Shown: positions 50,901 to 59,741, counted from the first letter of the stretch. The stretch: DNA of 64,000 bases from Gemmata massiliana (GCA_000531095.1 HG799472.1:44126-108125); one strand, 5' to 3'. Notes: a model not told the origin generated them from the letters alone. A program made the numbers and translations.

Positions 50901-52694
50901 TGGGCGCGGGTCGCGTGGCCGGTGTTGTGCATGGCGGTCGTAGCTCTGGGCGGGGTACTCGCGCACCTCAGCATTCGTCGGCGTTCTGGAGAACTCGTGG
51001 TCGCCGGCATTCTCGTGTCGGGGGTCGCATTGCACTCGGTTAGTGCCTTCGCTCAGCAATCGCCCCCGGCGACCGTGTTGATCGTACCGGGCGCTGATGG
51101 GAGCGAAGAGGTGATCGCTCCGCGTGCGGTCCTGGACCGCCTCGACGCGGTTGCCCACCCCCAACTTCCCGCTCCCGCACTTATATCCGCAACGTACCAA
51201 GTACGGGCGGACGAATCAGGCGCGAAAGTGACCGCGCGGTTCGTGGTCCACGCGCTCCGTTCGAGTGACAACGTCGTGCCGCTCCCACTGGGGGACGCGC
51301 GCCTGGAGCGCGTGACGGTGGGCGGGGCACCCGCGTTCCCGGTGGTGCGCGCGGACGGGTACGCCGTACCACTGCCTGGTTCGGGGCGGTACGAGATCGA
51401 GGTTCGGTTCGCCGTGACCGCGACGGTGTCCGGTTCCGAGCGCGAGGTCCGGTTCAGCGTGCCCGAGGTCGCGGACACGAAACTGTCAGCCGTGCTGCCA
51501 GGAACTGCGGCCCAGCCGCACGCGGTTGGCCGGATCGGGCGGCAGGTGGCGGGGCGGGCGGGTGAGAACGCGACCGTCGAAGCCGAACTCGGGACAGTAC
51601 GGAGCGTTCAGTTGCGCTGGCGCGAGGGCGCGGGTGGATCAGCCATTGTCAAGGTTCGCGAGGGGTGTGTTTGGGATGTGACCGAGGCCGGCGCCGAACT
51701 GAACGCGGCTTACCTCGTGCGCGTCGAACAGGGGGCGGTGAACGGGCTGCGGTTCGATGTGCCCGCGGAACTGGAGGTTCTGCGCGTCGCAGTTCGGGCC
51801 ACTGATTTGTTGACCGCACCGCTCGCACTGCGCGATTGGACGTTGGGCCAAGAACAGGCCGGGGCGCGCCCGTTGCAGATCGACTTCCAAACGCCAACCA
51901 GCGGGCGCTTCCTCGTCGTGCTGGAGTGTTCACCGCGAAGACCGCTCACACAGCGACCCGTGCTCCGTTTCCCGCGGGTGGCATTCGGGTCCGTGAAGGG
52001 TGAAACGGAAGCGGTTTACGGCTTGCGCGCGTCCCGCGTGACTGTGAAAGAAGTGGTTCGCGGGGGCGTGATCGACTTCCCGGCCGACGCGCTACGGGAT
52101 TTCGCCGCGGTCCCGGACCTGAAACTCGATCCGAACAAGCCGGTCCGCGCGTTCCGACTAGTGCCTGGCGCGATCGCAGAGCTACGGCCCGATCTCCACG
52201 CGGGCGAACCGCCTGCCGTGCGCACGGTCACCACCTGGCACGTTGGGCCGCACCGCGCGGATGTGAGCGGAACCGTGATGTGGACGGCACGCGAATCGGT
52301 CGCGTTCCTCGAATTCAGCGTCGCGAACGTGAACGTTCTGGAGGTCCGCGGACCGGACGTCGTGAGCTGGAATCAGACCGGTGCTCGAGTTCAGGTCTGG
52401 CTGCGCTCGGGTACCAAAGAGGACACGATCGAGTGGACGGGAACGACCGTCCCTGCGCCCCCGGGCAAGACGCCCGCCCCGTTATCGTTCGACCCCACTC
52501 ATCCGAAGATCGCACACGCGGCTCTGGTGTCCGACGAGGTTCGCGTTCGCCCGATCGACGGTTGGGCGCTGATCGCGGATCGGGTTCGTGGGTGGCAGGC
52601 GCTTCCCGCTTCCGGCGGCGAACTGCGGTTCCGGACGGATTCCGCGGCCCAGGGGCTTCGCGTGAAGATGTCGTCGCGGCCCCCGTCGCGCTGA
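47904..52694 (+). CDS. Giant exported membrane protein, unknown
   Basis: The 1,596-residue product has a signal peptide (GWLFLVCVCAAGAVLGAVP). A beta-rich region of about 930 residues follows. Four transmembrane helices lie at about residues 951-1050 (ALAVSAVALVSALGWFV; LVLASAVVGALVITEL; VAWPVLCMAVVALGGVL; LVVAGILVSGVALHSVSAFA). A second beta-rich region of about 540 residues completes it. The last helix looks like a second signal peptide ending SAFAQQ, so the protein may be an old fusion of two exported proteins. Shared phrasing with the preceding giant gene suggests paralogy or joint assembly. No catalytic motif is evident. The ATG at 47904 is 57 bases after the preceding stop codon. Confidence 0.75.
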   Translation: MPRSGWLFLVCVCAAGAVLGAVPRPPAEAILRGALDIIPADDPFPIRRVRATDDRLPLLLKELEAGPVVQMPRPEFEARVRAAGRASAQVKHGPRILDANFTAELDGGDLTGSAELGILNAGGSGALLPLDPLKLAVSGAKWAQGGDAVMAVLSTSPITSAPFVWVSGEGRRVLQFRWSLAGTAEPGERRFELRVPACPTAALQLDLPANQVPTTSADVLLTGPFEVQGKPDRRAWSLRFGGRSKLEFGVRTGGAHSTVATAALVAKYELNPGQLSAAFEYDLRPTRGSVGEWVFVADPGLRVTEVVTNNRAGWVVDPPATPNGPRRVRVSLRQPGPGGKVLINAVSPLPDLARPPDAPLPVVRPLGAVLESESAELRLAPGLKIDSWAPGDYRLVDAALSPTGMAEQARVVSLVGTLLPAGADEVFRRMPSVRTSAPDVEFTTLERLEWQLRATHSILVARVRVHVVRGPLFQLTVRPPPGFTLDRNSAGIDDLVAHIDAPTPAGQVIELARPLLASQSAELRLEFRGASAKLGEAVPFPAFAIAGATERAGWLSIVADPVWSVRSAPGAGATPAGLWGWFTTDAPRDARAVYSFRAKEPDGFVTLAPARPKISAQAIVSLDAPGTRWIATTRLALSVQKGALPTLTVFVPGPRTPERSWKLLDSSNSVTGATVVSPELLEMVPLFVPVDVLAGAAGARSRGAVEGTLWVLQLARPLTETAVLETTAPGPALGDTAVSIPIPRVLGASQTTKADVVPAFKDRVTVEVTGDSVRVGAVSRATSSSSSVSDAYLLTAVSAPDDVVVAFGGTVRDSSGGTLPIVLPPGAEVRGVCVGGRWLNPAAFGTHGPDETLHIPVLAGSSVHFEVRYRLPPTTGWPTRSVTSPVPTVPGDPPVRRWWSFASGVLPGWPAYPGDAVMDSPPLLGGPLVSDGPELVTRSDDEWVRVGSVRAADALAVSAVALVSALGWFVAQRRRPRGALVLASAVVGALVITELGPPWWARVAWPVLCMAVVALGGVLAHLSIRRRSGELVVAGILVSGVALHSVSAFAQQSPPATVLIVPGADGSEEVIAPRAVLDRLDAVAHPQLPAPALISATYQVRADESGAKVTARFVVHALRSSDNVVPLPLGDARLERVTVGGAPAFPVVRADGYAVPLPGSGRYEIEVRFAVTATVSGSEREVRFSVPEVADTKLSAVLPGTAAQPHAVGRIGRQVAGRAGENATVEAELGTVRSVQLRWREGAGGSAIVKVREGCVWDVTEAGAELNAAYLVRVEQGAVNGLRFDVPAELEVLRVAVRATDLLTAPLALRDWTLGQEQAGARPLQIDFQTPTSGRFLVVLECSPRRPLTQRPVLRFPRVAFGSVKGETEAVYGLRASRVTVKEVVRGGVIDFPADALRDFAAVPDLKLDPNKPVRAFRLVPGAIAELRPDLHAGEPPAVRTVTTWHVGPHRADVSGTVMWTARESVAFLEFSVANVNVLEVRGPDVVSWNQTGARVQVWLRSGTKEDTIEWTGTTVPAPPGKTPAPLSFDPTHPKIAHAALVSDEVRVRPIDGWALIADRVRGWQALPASGGELRFRTDSAAQGLRVKMSSRPPSR

Positions 52695-52824
52695 GTTACG
52701 CGATGTCCTTTCCGCTTGCTCACATCGAGAGCTTCACCTAAACTCGATTTGCTACAGAAAGTGGCCCGCCTGCACTCCGGGGGTAATACCCCGCTCGCCA
52801 GAAGCCCTCTTCACGAGCGTCCGT

Positions 52825-55041
52825 ATGCCCCGGTTCTCGTACCTGTTCAGCGCAGCTATTGTCGCTGGTGCGCCCGCGGTGTCGTTCGCGGGGGACGCGC
52901 CCTCGTTCACCACGGACGTGATCCCGCTGCTGACCAAGGCCGGGTGCAATCAGGGTGCGTGTCACGGGAAGGGGGCCGGCCAGAACGGGTTCCGGCTGTC
53001 GCTCCGCGGGTTCGCGCCGGACCAGGACTACAACTGGATCACGCGCGAGTTCAGCGGCCGGCGGATCGACCGCACGCGCCCGGAAGAGAGCCTGTTCCTC
53101 CGCAAAGCGACCGGTGCGACACCGCACGAAGGCGGGCGCCTCTTCTCCACCACGAGCCGCGAGTACAAACTCTTGCTCGATTGGCTCCGGGCCGGGTACC
53201 CCGGTCCGGACAAGAACGAACCGAAGGTCCGCAAACTCGAACTGACCCCGGCGGCGCGGGTGCTCAAGCCGGGCGAAGAGGTGCAACTGGTCGCGACTGC
53301 CACGTTCACCGATGGGACCACGCGCGACGTGACCTGGCTCACCAAGTTCGATTCCAACGATCCGGCCTACCTCGACGTATCAGCGACCGGTAAAGCGCGG
53401 GCCGTCCGGAACGGCGCGAGCGCGGTGCGAGCGATGTACCTCACCGAAGTCGCCGTCACGGTGTTCAGCGTGCCGTTCGATCGACCAGTGGACGAAAAAC
53501 GATTCATTCCGGCGAATAACTTCGTTGACACACACGTTTCGGCCAAGCTCAAGGAACTTCGCATCGAATCGTCGGACCTCTGCACCGACGACGAGTTCGT
53601 TCGGCGCGTGTTTCTTGATGCGCTGGGTAGGCTGCCCACTCCGGCCGAGGCGACCGCGTTCAGCGCCGACCCGGACCCGAAGAAGCGCGAGAAACTGGTA
53701 GACGCGGTCCTCGCGCGCCCGGAATTCAACGACTACTGGGCGCTGCAACTGGACGACCTGTTCCAGAACCGCAAAGAACGTGATCACGATGTCCGCGGTG
53801 CGAAGGGCGTGCGGCAGTTCCACGACTGGTTGCGGAAACAGGTCGCGGCGAACCGGGGCTGGGACAGCATCGCACGCGACGTGCTCACCGCCACCGGCTC
53901 GAACGCCGATAACCCCGCGGTCGGGTACTTCATTGTCACGGTCGGCGAACAGCGGCACGGTGAGAACTCGGAGGCTCCCGAATCGGTCGCGCAAGCATTC
54001 CTCGGGACGCGCATTGGGTGTGCGAAGTGCCACAATCACCCACTCGAACGGTACACGCAGGACGATTTTTACCACTTCGCCGCGTACTTCAGCCGCGTGA
54101 AGCTCGACCGCACCGAAGCGAAGATGGGGCCGACGCGATTGAACGTCAGCCACCCGGACCAGAACCAAAACAAGAACCCGGTCGGGGTGAGCCAACCACG
54201 CACGGGCACGTTCATGCGCCCGCAACCACTGGACCGAACCACGGGTGACGTAAAACCGGGCGACGATCCCCGGATCATGCTCGCGAAGTGGATCACCGAC
54301 CCGAACAACGAGTATTTCGCCGGCGCGATGGTGAACCGCATCTGGCGGCATTACATGAGTGTGGGACTGGTTGAGCCGGTGGACGACCTACGTGCGACCA
54401 ACCCGCCGACGAATCCGGCGCTGTGGAAGGCGCTCAATAAGGAGTTTGTGGAGAAGAAGTTCGACTTACGGGCACTGATGCGCGTGATCCTTACGTCGCG
54501 CACGTACCAGCTTTCCAGCTCGACGCGCCCGGGGAACGAAACGGACGCACGGTTCTACTCCCACTACTACGCCCGGCGGCTACCCGCAGAAGTGATGCTC
54601 GACGCGATCAGCGACGCGACCGGTGTGCCCGAGCGCTTCGACGGCTATCCTGTTGGCGTGCGCGCGGTACAGGTGCCCGATCCCGGTTCGGCGTCGTACT
54701 TTCTGCGTGCGTTCGGGCGGAGCGAGCGCGTGACCGCGTGCGCCTGTGAGCGCGTGGGTGACGTGACGCTGCCGAACGTGCTGCACCTGATTTGCGGCGA
54801 AACGGTGACTAACAAGGTGAGCAACGGCAGCGGTTGGCTCGCGAAGCGCCTGACGGACGAGAAGGACGACGCGAAGTTACTCGACGAACTCTTCCTGCGG
54901 GCCTACGCGCGCAAGCCGCAGGTGGAGGAGAAAGCGAAGGTCACCGAGTTACTCAAAAACAAGGACGCTTCCCGCGAGGAACTTTACCGCGACGTGTTTT
55001 GGGCACTGCTCAACAGTAAAGAGTTCTTGTTCAACCGGTGA
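52825..55041 (+). CDS. DUF1549/DUF1553 protein with haem-like motifs
   Basis: The 738-residue product has a signal peptide and a planctomycete cytochrome-like region. It carries CNQGACHGK (a C-x4-CH variant) at about residue 42 and, further on, IGCAKCHNHPLE, a clear CxxCH haem-binding motif. An Ig-like (BIG2-type) domain spans about residues 130-220. DUF1549 (PANNFVDTHVSAKLKELRIES to the CxxCH region) and DUF1553 (ANPPTNPALWKALNKEFVEKKFDLRALMRVILTSRTYQLS) follow. Such proteins are numerous in planctomycetes and are thought to be periplasmic. The usual DUF1501 partner is not adjacent here. The last residues end just before the vapC gene. Confidence 0.88.
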   Translation: MPRFSYLFSAAIVAGAPAVSFAGDAPSFTTDVIPLLTKAGCNQGACHGKGAGQNGFRLSLRGFAPDQDYNWITREFSGRRIDRTRPEESLFLRKATGATPHEGGRLFSTTSREYKLLLDWLRAGYPGPDKNEPKVRKLELTPAARVLKPGEEVQLVATATFTDGTTRDVTWLTKFDSNDPAYLDVSATGKARAVRNGASAVRAMYLTEVAVTVFSVPFDRPVDEKRFIPANNFVDTHVSAKLKELRIESSDLCTDDEFVRRVFLDALGRLPTPAEATAFSADPDPKKREKLVDAVLARPEFNDYWALQLDDLFQNRKERDHDVRGAKGVRQFHDWLRKQVAANRGWDSIARDVLTATGSNADNPAVGYFIVTVGEQRHGENSEAPESVAQAFLGTRIGCAKCHNHPLERYTQDDFYHFAAYFSRVKLDRTEAKMGPTRLNVSHPDQNQNKNPVGVSQPRTGTFMRPQPLDRTTGDVKPGDDPRIMLAKWITDPNNEYFAGAMVNRIWRHYMSVGLVEPVDDLRATNPPTNPALWKALNKEFVEKKFDLRALMRVILTSRTYQLSSSTRPGNETDARFYSHYYARRLPAEVMLDAISDATGVPERFDGYPVGVRAVQVPDPGSASYFLRAFGRSERVTACACERVGDVTLPNVLHLICGETVTNKVSNGSGWLAKRLTDEKDDAKLLDELFLRAYARKPQVEEKAKVTELLKNKDASREELYRDVFWALLNSKEFLFNR

Positions 55042-55044
55042 TGA

Positions 55045-55449
55045 CTACGGGTTTTGCCAATCTTCCCACACCAAACCCGCTACCCGGCTGAATTCGCTCG
55101 TGTTGTGTGTCACCAGCGTCAGGCCGTTCGCCAGAGCGACAGCGGCGATCATCGTGTCGTAAGGCCCGATCGGTTTCCCCAAGGACATGAGCGCGTGCCG
55201 AATTTCCCCGAAACGACGCGCACAATTGTCGTCGAACGGAAAGCTGATGAACTGGCTCGCGAAAACGTCGACCGCGTTGTGAACTTTGATCGGGTCGGCA
55301 CTTCGCTCGGCCCCGTACCGCAGTTCGGCCAAAACGACCGAACACAACACGATGTCGCTCGGCTGGTGTGCGGTGAACCGATTCAAAAGTAGCAAGTCTT
55401 TTCCGCGCATGTACGTTATGCAAACGTTTGTATCGAGAAGGTACTTCAA
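55045..55449 (-). CDS. vapC: VapC-type PIN-domain toxin
   Basis: VapC toxins are PIN-domain RNases that cut tRNA or rRNA. The 134-residue product has the acidic centre: Asp6 in YLLDTN, Glu42 in LAELRYGAE, Asp98 in GPYDTMIAA, and the C-terminal THNTSEFSRV with Asn116 in the position that can be Asp or Asn. Length and motifs are typical. The start overlaps the antitoxin stop by four bases, the usual arrangement for translational coupling. It lies only three bases from the convergent DUF1549 gene, so the two 3' ends are practically touching. Confidence 0.9.
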   Translation of the reverse strand: MKYLLDTNVCITYMRGKDLLLLNRFTAHQPSDIVLCSVVLAELRYGAERSADPIKVHNAVDVFASQFISFPFDDNCARRFGEIRHALMSLGKPIGPYDTMIAAVALANGLTLVTHNTSEFSRVAGLVWEDWQNP

Positions 55450-55703
55450 TCGAGCACCTCTCGCTTCTCAAACTCCCCTTGTGGGTAGCGCGCAAAGGCT
55501 TTGTCTTGCACCGAGCCGAACGTGGATTCCAAAAATTTGGGCGGCCACCCGAGTTCTTCGGGCGTTTTGGGTTTCGCGCCGTGAACGGTCGGTTTCGGGG
55601 ACACGACGACCGCGACCTCGAACTCGCCCGGTACTCCGACCGGAACCGTGAGGTGTAACACCCCGTCGGGGCCGGATGTTGCGTTGAGACGAATCACGTC
55701 CAC
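55446..55703 (-). CDS. vapB: Antitoxin of the VapBC pair
   Basis: The 85-residue product lies directly upstream of vapC and overlaps it by four bases. It starts MDVIRLNATSGPDGVLHLTVPVG, an AbrB-like or MazE-like beta start. It ends with a charged segment (KPKTPEELGWPPKFLESTFGSVQDKAFARYPQGEFEKRE) that could wrap the toxin. I infer an antitoxin from position, size and overlap; the fold is not the classical Phd or RHH type. Such antitoxins usually repress their own promoter. Confidence 0.75.
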   Translation of the reverse strand: MDVIRLNATSGPDGVLHLTVPVGVPGEFEVAVVVSPKPTVHGAKPKTPEELGWPPKFLESTFGSVQDKAFARYPQGEFEKREVLD

Positions 55704-55778
55704 GTGTTGGCTCCGAGCGGGTGTGAATAAGCGTGATTCTAACCGCTCCGGTCACGATCCCAAATCCCGCGTCGCACT

Positions 55779-56045
55779 TTAAGCCGCCATGCCGCCGTCG
55801 GTTGGGACAGGGGCGATCAAATAGCCCGCGATGGTGGTCGCGAGGCTCTTACCGATGCCCGGCACGCGCTCCAGTTCGCCGGGACCGCCGCTCGCGAGGA
55901 GTTCGGTCACGTCCGCGGGCAAGCCGAGAACGGCCATCGCCGCCGAGCGAAACGCACGTATGCGGTAGAGGTTGTTCCCCGCTCGTGCGAGTTTGTTGGC
56001 GTGTTCGCGTAGGCGACGGGCAATATCCTGGTTGGTCAGCGTCAT
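55779..56045 (-). CDS. Stand-alone helix-hairpin-helix protein (PolX N-terminal-like)
   Basis: The 88-residue product reads MTLTNQDIARRLREHANKLARAGNNLYRIRAFRSAA and later GPGELERVPGIGKSLATTIAGYL. This is the N-terminal region of family X DNA polymerases (8-kDa-like and HhH), but no polymerase domain follows. It should bind DNA non-specifically. The ATG at 56045 follows AGGAGGT five bases upstream, so the longer frame to 56093 is rejected. It could be a remnant of a polX gene or an independent small DNA-binding protein; the clean ribosome-binding site favours the latter. Confidence 0.7.
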   Translation of the reverse strand: MTLTNQDIARRLREHANKLARAGNNLYRIRAFRSAAMAVLGLPADVTELLASGGPGELERVPGIGKSLATTIAGYLIAPVPTDGGMAA

Positions 56046-56534
56046 AGCGCACCTCCTAAGATTGATTGTGCCAGAAGGAACATCTGTACACAATGTCGGT
56101 GGTGGCTCCGTGCTCGGTGTGGGTATAGGGCACGTTTTGCGAACTGGGCGCGGTTGGGGTACAAGGATGGAAAACTAATTCCGGATTTGGTTTTAAGGGT
56201 AAGGCAGGGGCGCCGATGGGAAAATATAGACCGTCACCTGAATCACTTGCTGTCGTGAAGGGCTCGCCAAACAGTAGGCCGAAATCGTCACTCGGAACGC
56301 ATACGGCGACGACGAGCTTGTACCCAATACCGATTTTTGACGAGGTAGAGCAAACCAAGCACCGCGACACTAGACCGGGCTCAGTTTACAGCAAAACGAG
56401 TGCCGAGGTTGTTTGATTGCACACCCGGTTTACACCCCGTGGAAGGCGGGGCGTGGAATTGAAAACGGAGAAACGGTCCGATTCAGCGATCCTGCTTTGT
56501 TTCTCGCTCTGAATTCCGCGCCCCGCGTTCACTC
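56046..56534. other. AT-rich gap with no convincing gene
   Basis: Less GC-rich sequence holds short frames on both strands (56056-56370 minus, 56216-56416 plus) without start signals or recognisable patterns. The long hairpin at 56446-56526 closes the right side. I see no tRNA or known RNA. Confidence 0.45.
56446..56526 (-). terminator. Long hairpin after ACT-like gene
   Basis: Arms 56446-56474 and 56499-56526 pair over about 28 bases with a few mismatches (GCGGGGCGTGGAATT with its counterpart AATTCCGCGCCCCGC). The hairpin lies nine bases past the end of the ACT-like gene at 56535 and is probably its terminator. Confidence 0.65.
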
Positions 56535-56966
56535 TCAGGCCGTGCCCAGCTCGGCGAGGATGGTCGCGGCCTTGTTTGCGTCTGCAACGGAGTCGAAGGT
56601 CGCGTAGCCGATAAACTTCCCGCCGACGACGGACATCACCAACCCGTGCAGGTTGATGCCGGCCATTTCCCACGCTTGGGTCACGCGCCCGCCCAGTCCG
56701 GCCTTGTCGTCGCCCTCGACCCGCATGACGATCGGCTCGCTGACCTCGTGCAACCCCACAGCGCGTGCGGCGGCCAACTCACCGTTGCCGTGGAGCGGGG
56801 CCACGTACAGGTCGCCCACGCCCGCTTTGGTGAGCGAGCGCTGACTGTACACGTATTCCAGGTGGGCACCCGCCTCGGCCAGTTTCTTCAACTTCGCCGC
56901 CGTTCCGCCCGGCTTGTCCTCTACCTCTGCGTGAAAGAGGTGGACCCGCTGCATCTTGAAGCTCAT
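56535..56966 (-). CDS. Tandem ACT-like domain protein
   Basis: The 143-residue product holds two beta-alpha-beta-beta-alpha-beta units. The first is QRVHLFHAEVEDKPGGTAAKLKKLAEAGAHLEYVYSQRS; the second is PIVMRVEGDDKAGLGGRVTQAWEMAGINLHGLVMSVVGGKF. These have the ACT-domain shape, including the Gly turn (DKPGG; DKAGLGG) where amino acids bind. It is probably a small cytoplasmic regulator or ligand-binding protein. The ATG at 56966 follows AGGAGGCAAC. It has no partner enzyme next to it. Another ACT-like protein is at 59804. Confidence 0.78.
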   Translation of the reverse strand: MSFKMQRVHLFHAEVEDKPGGTAAKLKKLAEAGAHLEYVYSQRSLTKAGVGDLYVAPLHGNGELAAARAVGLHEVSEPIVMRVEGDDKAGLGGRVTQAWEMAGINLHGLVMSVVGGKFIGYATFDSVADANKAATILAELGTA

Positions 56967-57104
56967 GAGAGTTGCCTCCTAAATAATGTCGCGGTTGTGA
57001 CGTGCTACGCGACAGGTCTGCCATTCGGGATGATAACTCTAGCACCGTGCATTGCAACAGGTTAGCGTTGTTGAATCTGTCGCTCACCACCCCACGAGGT
57101 CCGC

Positions 57105-59732
57105 ATGCGCCGGTTCGCATTGTACACCCCAATTGTCATCGCACTGTCACTCCCATTTGTTCCTGCGCGTGACCCCGTACCCGTCACAAACACAAGCGCC
57201 GATGCCGAAAAGGTGCTCGCGTTCAAGAACGCAACGATCCACACCGCGGTCGACGATAAGCCCCTGGAAAACGCAACGCTCGTCGTTCGCGGGGGCAAAA
57301 TTATAGACCTGGGTGCGGCAACCGCGGTCCGGATTCCTGCCGGTGCGGAGGTGGTTGATCTTAGGGGCGCGGTCATTATTCCGGGTTTGGTGGACACGCA
57401 CTCCCACGTCGGCGTGGCGAGCCGCCCGGGAGTTTCGGCCAACAATGACCTCAGTGAAATGAGCGGCCCCGTGCAACCGAGTGTGCGGGCGATCGACTCG
57501 TTCAACGCGGACGATCCCGGCATCCGCATGGCCACCGCCGGTGGCGTAACCACTGCAAACGTGATGCCCGGGTCCGGAAACGTCATCGGCGGTCAGACCG
57601 TGTACGTGAAGTACCGCGGGCGGAGCATTGAAGAGATGCGGATCACCGGGCGCGCGGGTGCAAAAGAGATCGTGGGTGGCTTAAAAATGGCCAACGGCGA
57701 GAACCCGAAAGGGTACGGGCGCGGCAAAGGCGTCGCACCGTTCACGCGCATGAAGATCGCGGCCCTCCAGCGCGAAACGTTCCAGAAGGCGAAGGAGTAC
57801 AAGGCCAAGATCGACGCGGGCGGAAAAGTGGACCGCGACATCACGCTCGAACCGCTCGTGGAGGTGCTCGAAGGCAAGCGCACGGTCCACTTCCACTGCC
57901 ACCGGGCCGACGACCTGCTCACTGCGGTCCGCATCAGTGAAGAGTTCGGCTTCGAGATCGTGCTGCAACACGCGACCGAGGGGTACCGCGTGGCGGATGT
58001 GCTCGCGAAAAAGAAGATCCCCGTTTCGCTCACGATCATCGACAGCCCTGGTGGGAAAGCCGAAACGATGGGGCTACTCGAAGAGAACGCGGCCGTTCTG
58101 AACAAGGCCGGCGTGACGGTCACGATCAACACCGACGACAGTATCACCGAATCGCGGTTCATGCTTCGCTCGGCGGCGATCGCCCTTCGCGGCGGCATGA
58201 GCGAAGCGGACGCGCTAAAGGCCGTCACCATTAACGCCGCGAAACTGCTCCACCTCGACCACCGGCTTGGTTCGCTGGCGAAGGGCAAGGACGCGGACTT
58301 CGCAATCCTTAGCGGCGCACCGTTCAGCGTGTACACGCGCGTGACGCAAACCTGGATCGACGGCAAAAAGGTGTTCGACGAAACCACCGACCGCGCCTAT
58401 CGCGACGGCGGGTTCGCGCTGCCCGTGAGCGAGAAATTGCCGTCAGAGAAGGGGCGTTTCGGAGAGGGAGCCCGGCCCGTTCCGAAAACCGAGAACCGCA
58501 CGTTCGACGGAAACACGGCCGAACTGAAAGGCGCCGTTGCAGTACAAGCGGACCATATCCACACAACAGGTCCGATCGGCACGTTCGCGGGAACGGTCGT
58601 CGTCAAGGACGGTAAGGTACTGCACGTCCTCCGCGGCGAGCACACGTTCAAGAACATGCCGGTGTACAAGGCCAAGCACGTGACGCCGGGGTTGATCGAC
58701 CCGTTCTGTTCGGTGGGTCTGAGCGGTGCGTGGAACATCCCCGCGGACCAGGACCAGGACGAACCGAGCGACCCGAACCAGTCCGATCTCCGCGCGCTGG
58801 ACGGCTTCAACCCGCGCGAACCGCTGCTCGACTTCCTCCAAGCGAACGGGATCACGGTCGTTCACGCGACCCCGGGCCGGCAGAACCCGATCGCCGGGCG
58901 CGGGGGCGTGTTCCGCGCGGACGGCCCGACCGTTGATAGCGCGGCGATTGTCCCGGTCGGCTCGGTGATCGTGAACCTCGGCGAGTCGTCGAAGGGTAAA
59001 ACGCCGACGTCGCGTATGGGCGTTGCCGCCCTCGTGCGGAAGGCGTTCGCGGACGCTCAGACCTACCAGAAGCAGGCCGGCTCCACCAAGAACGCGAAGC
59101 ACGAAGCGCTGATTCCCGCACTCGAAGGCAAGGTACCCGTGTATTTCGCTGCGCACCGCAAGGACGACATCCAGACCGCGCTGCGCCTCGCGTCCGAGTT
59201 CAAGCTGAAGCCGGTCATCGCGCTTGGGACCGAGGGGTACCGTATGGTGGACGAACTCAAGAAGGCCGGAGTACCGGTCGTGGTTCACCCGACGATGCAG
59301 CGCGCGGGCGGGAGCATGGAAACGCTTCACTCATACACCGGAACTGCTCGCGTGCTGGAAGAGGCGGGAATCCCGGTCACGATCTGCACCGGGTTCGAGG
59401 GCTACGTGCCCAAAACGCGCGTGTTGCGCTACGAAGCGGCGATGGCCGTTGCTGCCGGTATGGAAAGCGAACGCGCGCTGCGTGCGATCACCATCAACGC
59501 GGCGAAACTGCTCGGGATCGAGAAGGAGTACGGTAGTATCGAAGTGGGTAAAGTCGCCGATCTCGTGCTGTACGACGGCGACCCGTTTGAGCACGCGACA
59601 CACGTCACACAGACGATCATGCGCGGGAAGATCGTCTACGACCGGAGCGATTACCTGAAACTGCCGTTCGAGCGCCGCATTTTCACTCTCACCGGCGGCG
59701 GGAGCGGTGCGGGGTGCTGTATGGGTTGGTGA
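57105..59732 (+). CDS. Exported tandem amidohydrolase-family protein
   Basis: The 875-residue product has a signal peptide and two amidohydrolase-superfamily domains in a row. Domain 1 (about 40-430) has the metal motif DTHSHVG (His99 and His101). VHFHCHRADDLLTAVRIS, VLQHATEGY and TINTDDSI follow, so a complete imidazolonepropionase-like site is likely. Domain 2 (about 455-870) aligns in pattern, but its metal motif is replaced by LIDPFCSVGLSG, without the two His. YFAAHRKDDIQTALRLASEF and ALGTEGYRMVDE remain. The second half is thus probably inactive, perhaps structural or substrate-binding. The ATG at 57105 follows a GAGGT. Confidence 0.85.
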   Translation: MRRFALYTPIVIALSLPFVPARDPVPVTNTSADAEKVLAFKNATIHTAVDDKPLENATLVVRGGKIIDLGAATAVRIPAGAEVVDLRGAVIIPGLVDTHSHVGVASRPGVSANNDLSEMSGPVQPSVRAIDSFNADDPGIRMATAGGVTTANVMPGSGNVIGGQTVYVKYRGRSIEEMRITGRAGAKEIVGGLKMANGENPKGYGRGKGVAPFTRMKIAALQRETFQKAKEYKAKIDAGGKVDRDITLEPLVEVLEGKRTVHFHCHRADDLLTAVRISEEFGFEIVLQHATEGYRVADVLAKKKIPVSLTIIDSPGGKAETMGLLEENAAVLNKAGVTVTINTDDSITESRFMLRSAAIALRGGMSEADALKAVTINAAKLLHLDHRLGSLAKGKDADFAILSGAPFSVYTRVTQTWIDGKKVFDETTDRAYRDGGFALPVSEKLPSEKGRFGEGARPVPKTENRTFDGNTAELKGAVAVQADHIHTTGPIGTFAGTVVVKDGKVLHVLRGEHTFKNMPVYKAKHVTPGLIDPFCSVGLSGAWNIPADQDQDEPSDPNQSDLRALDGFNPREPLLDFLQANGITVVHATPGRQNPIAGRGGVFRADGPTVDSAAIVPVGSVIVNLGESSKGKTPTSRMGVAALVRKAFADAQTYQKQAGSTKNAKHEALIPALEGKVPVYFAAHRKDDIQTALRLASEFKLKPVIALGTEGYRMVDELKKAGVPVVVHPTMQRAGGSMETLHSYTGTARVLEEAGIPVTICTGFEGYVPKTRVLRYEAAMAVAAGMESERALRAITINAAKLLGIEKEYGSIEVGKVADLVLYDGDPFEHATHVTQTIMRGKIVYDRSDYLKLPFERRIFTLTGGGSGAGCCMGW

Positions 59733-59741
59733 CGGGATCTT

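Noticed and set aside
49682..51010. 442-residue minus-strand frame
   Set aside because: Ser/Thr/Arg-rich antisense shadow of the 1,596-residue protein.
56056..56370. 104-residue minus frame and 66-residue plus frame in the gap near 56.2 kb
   Set aside because: No ribosome-binding site, no recognisable pattern, and they overlap each other.
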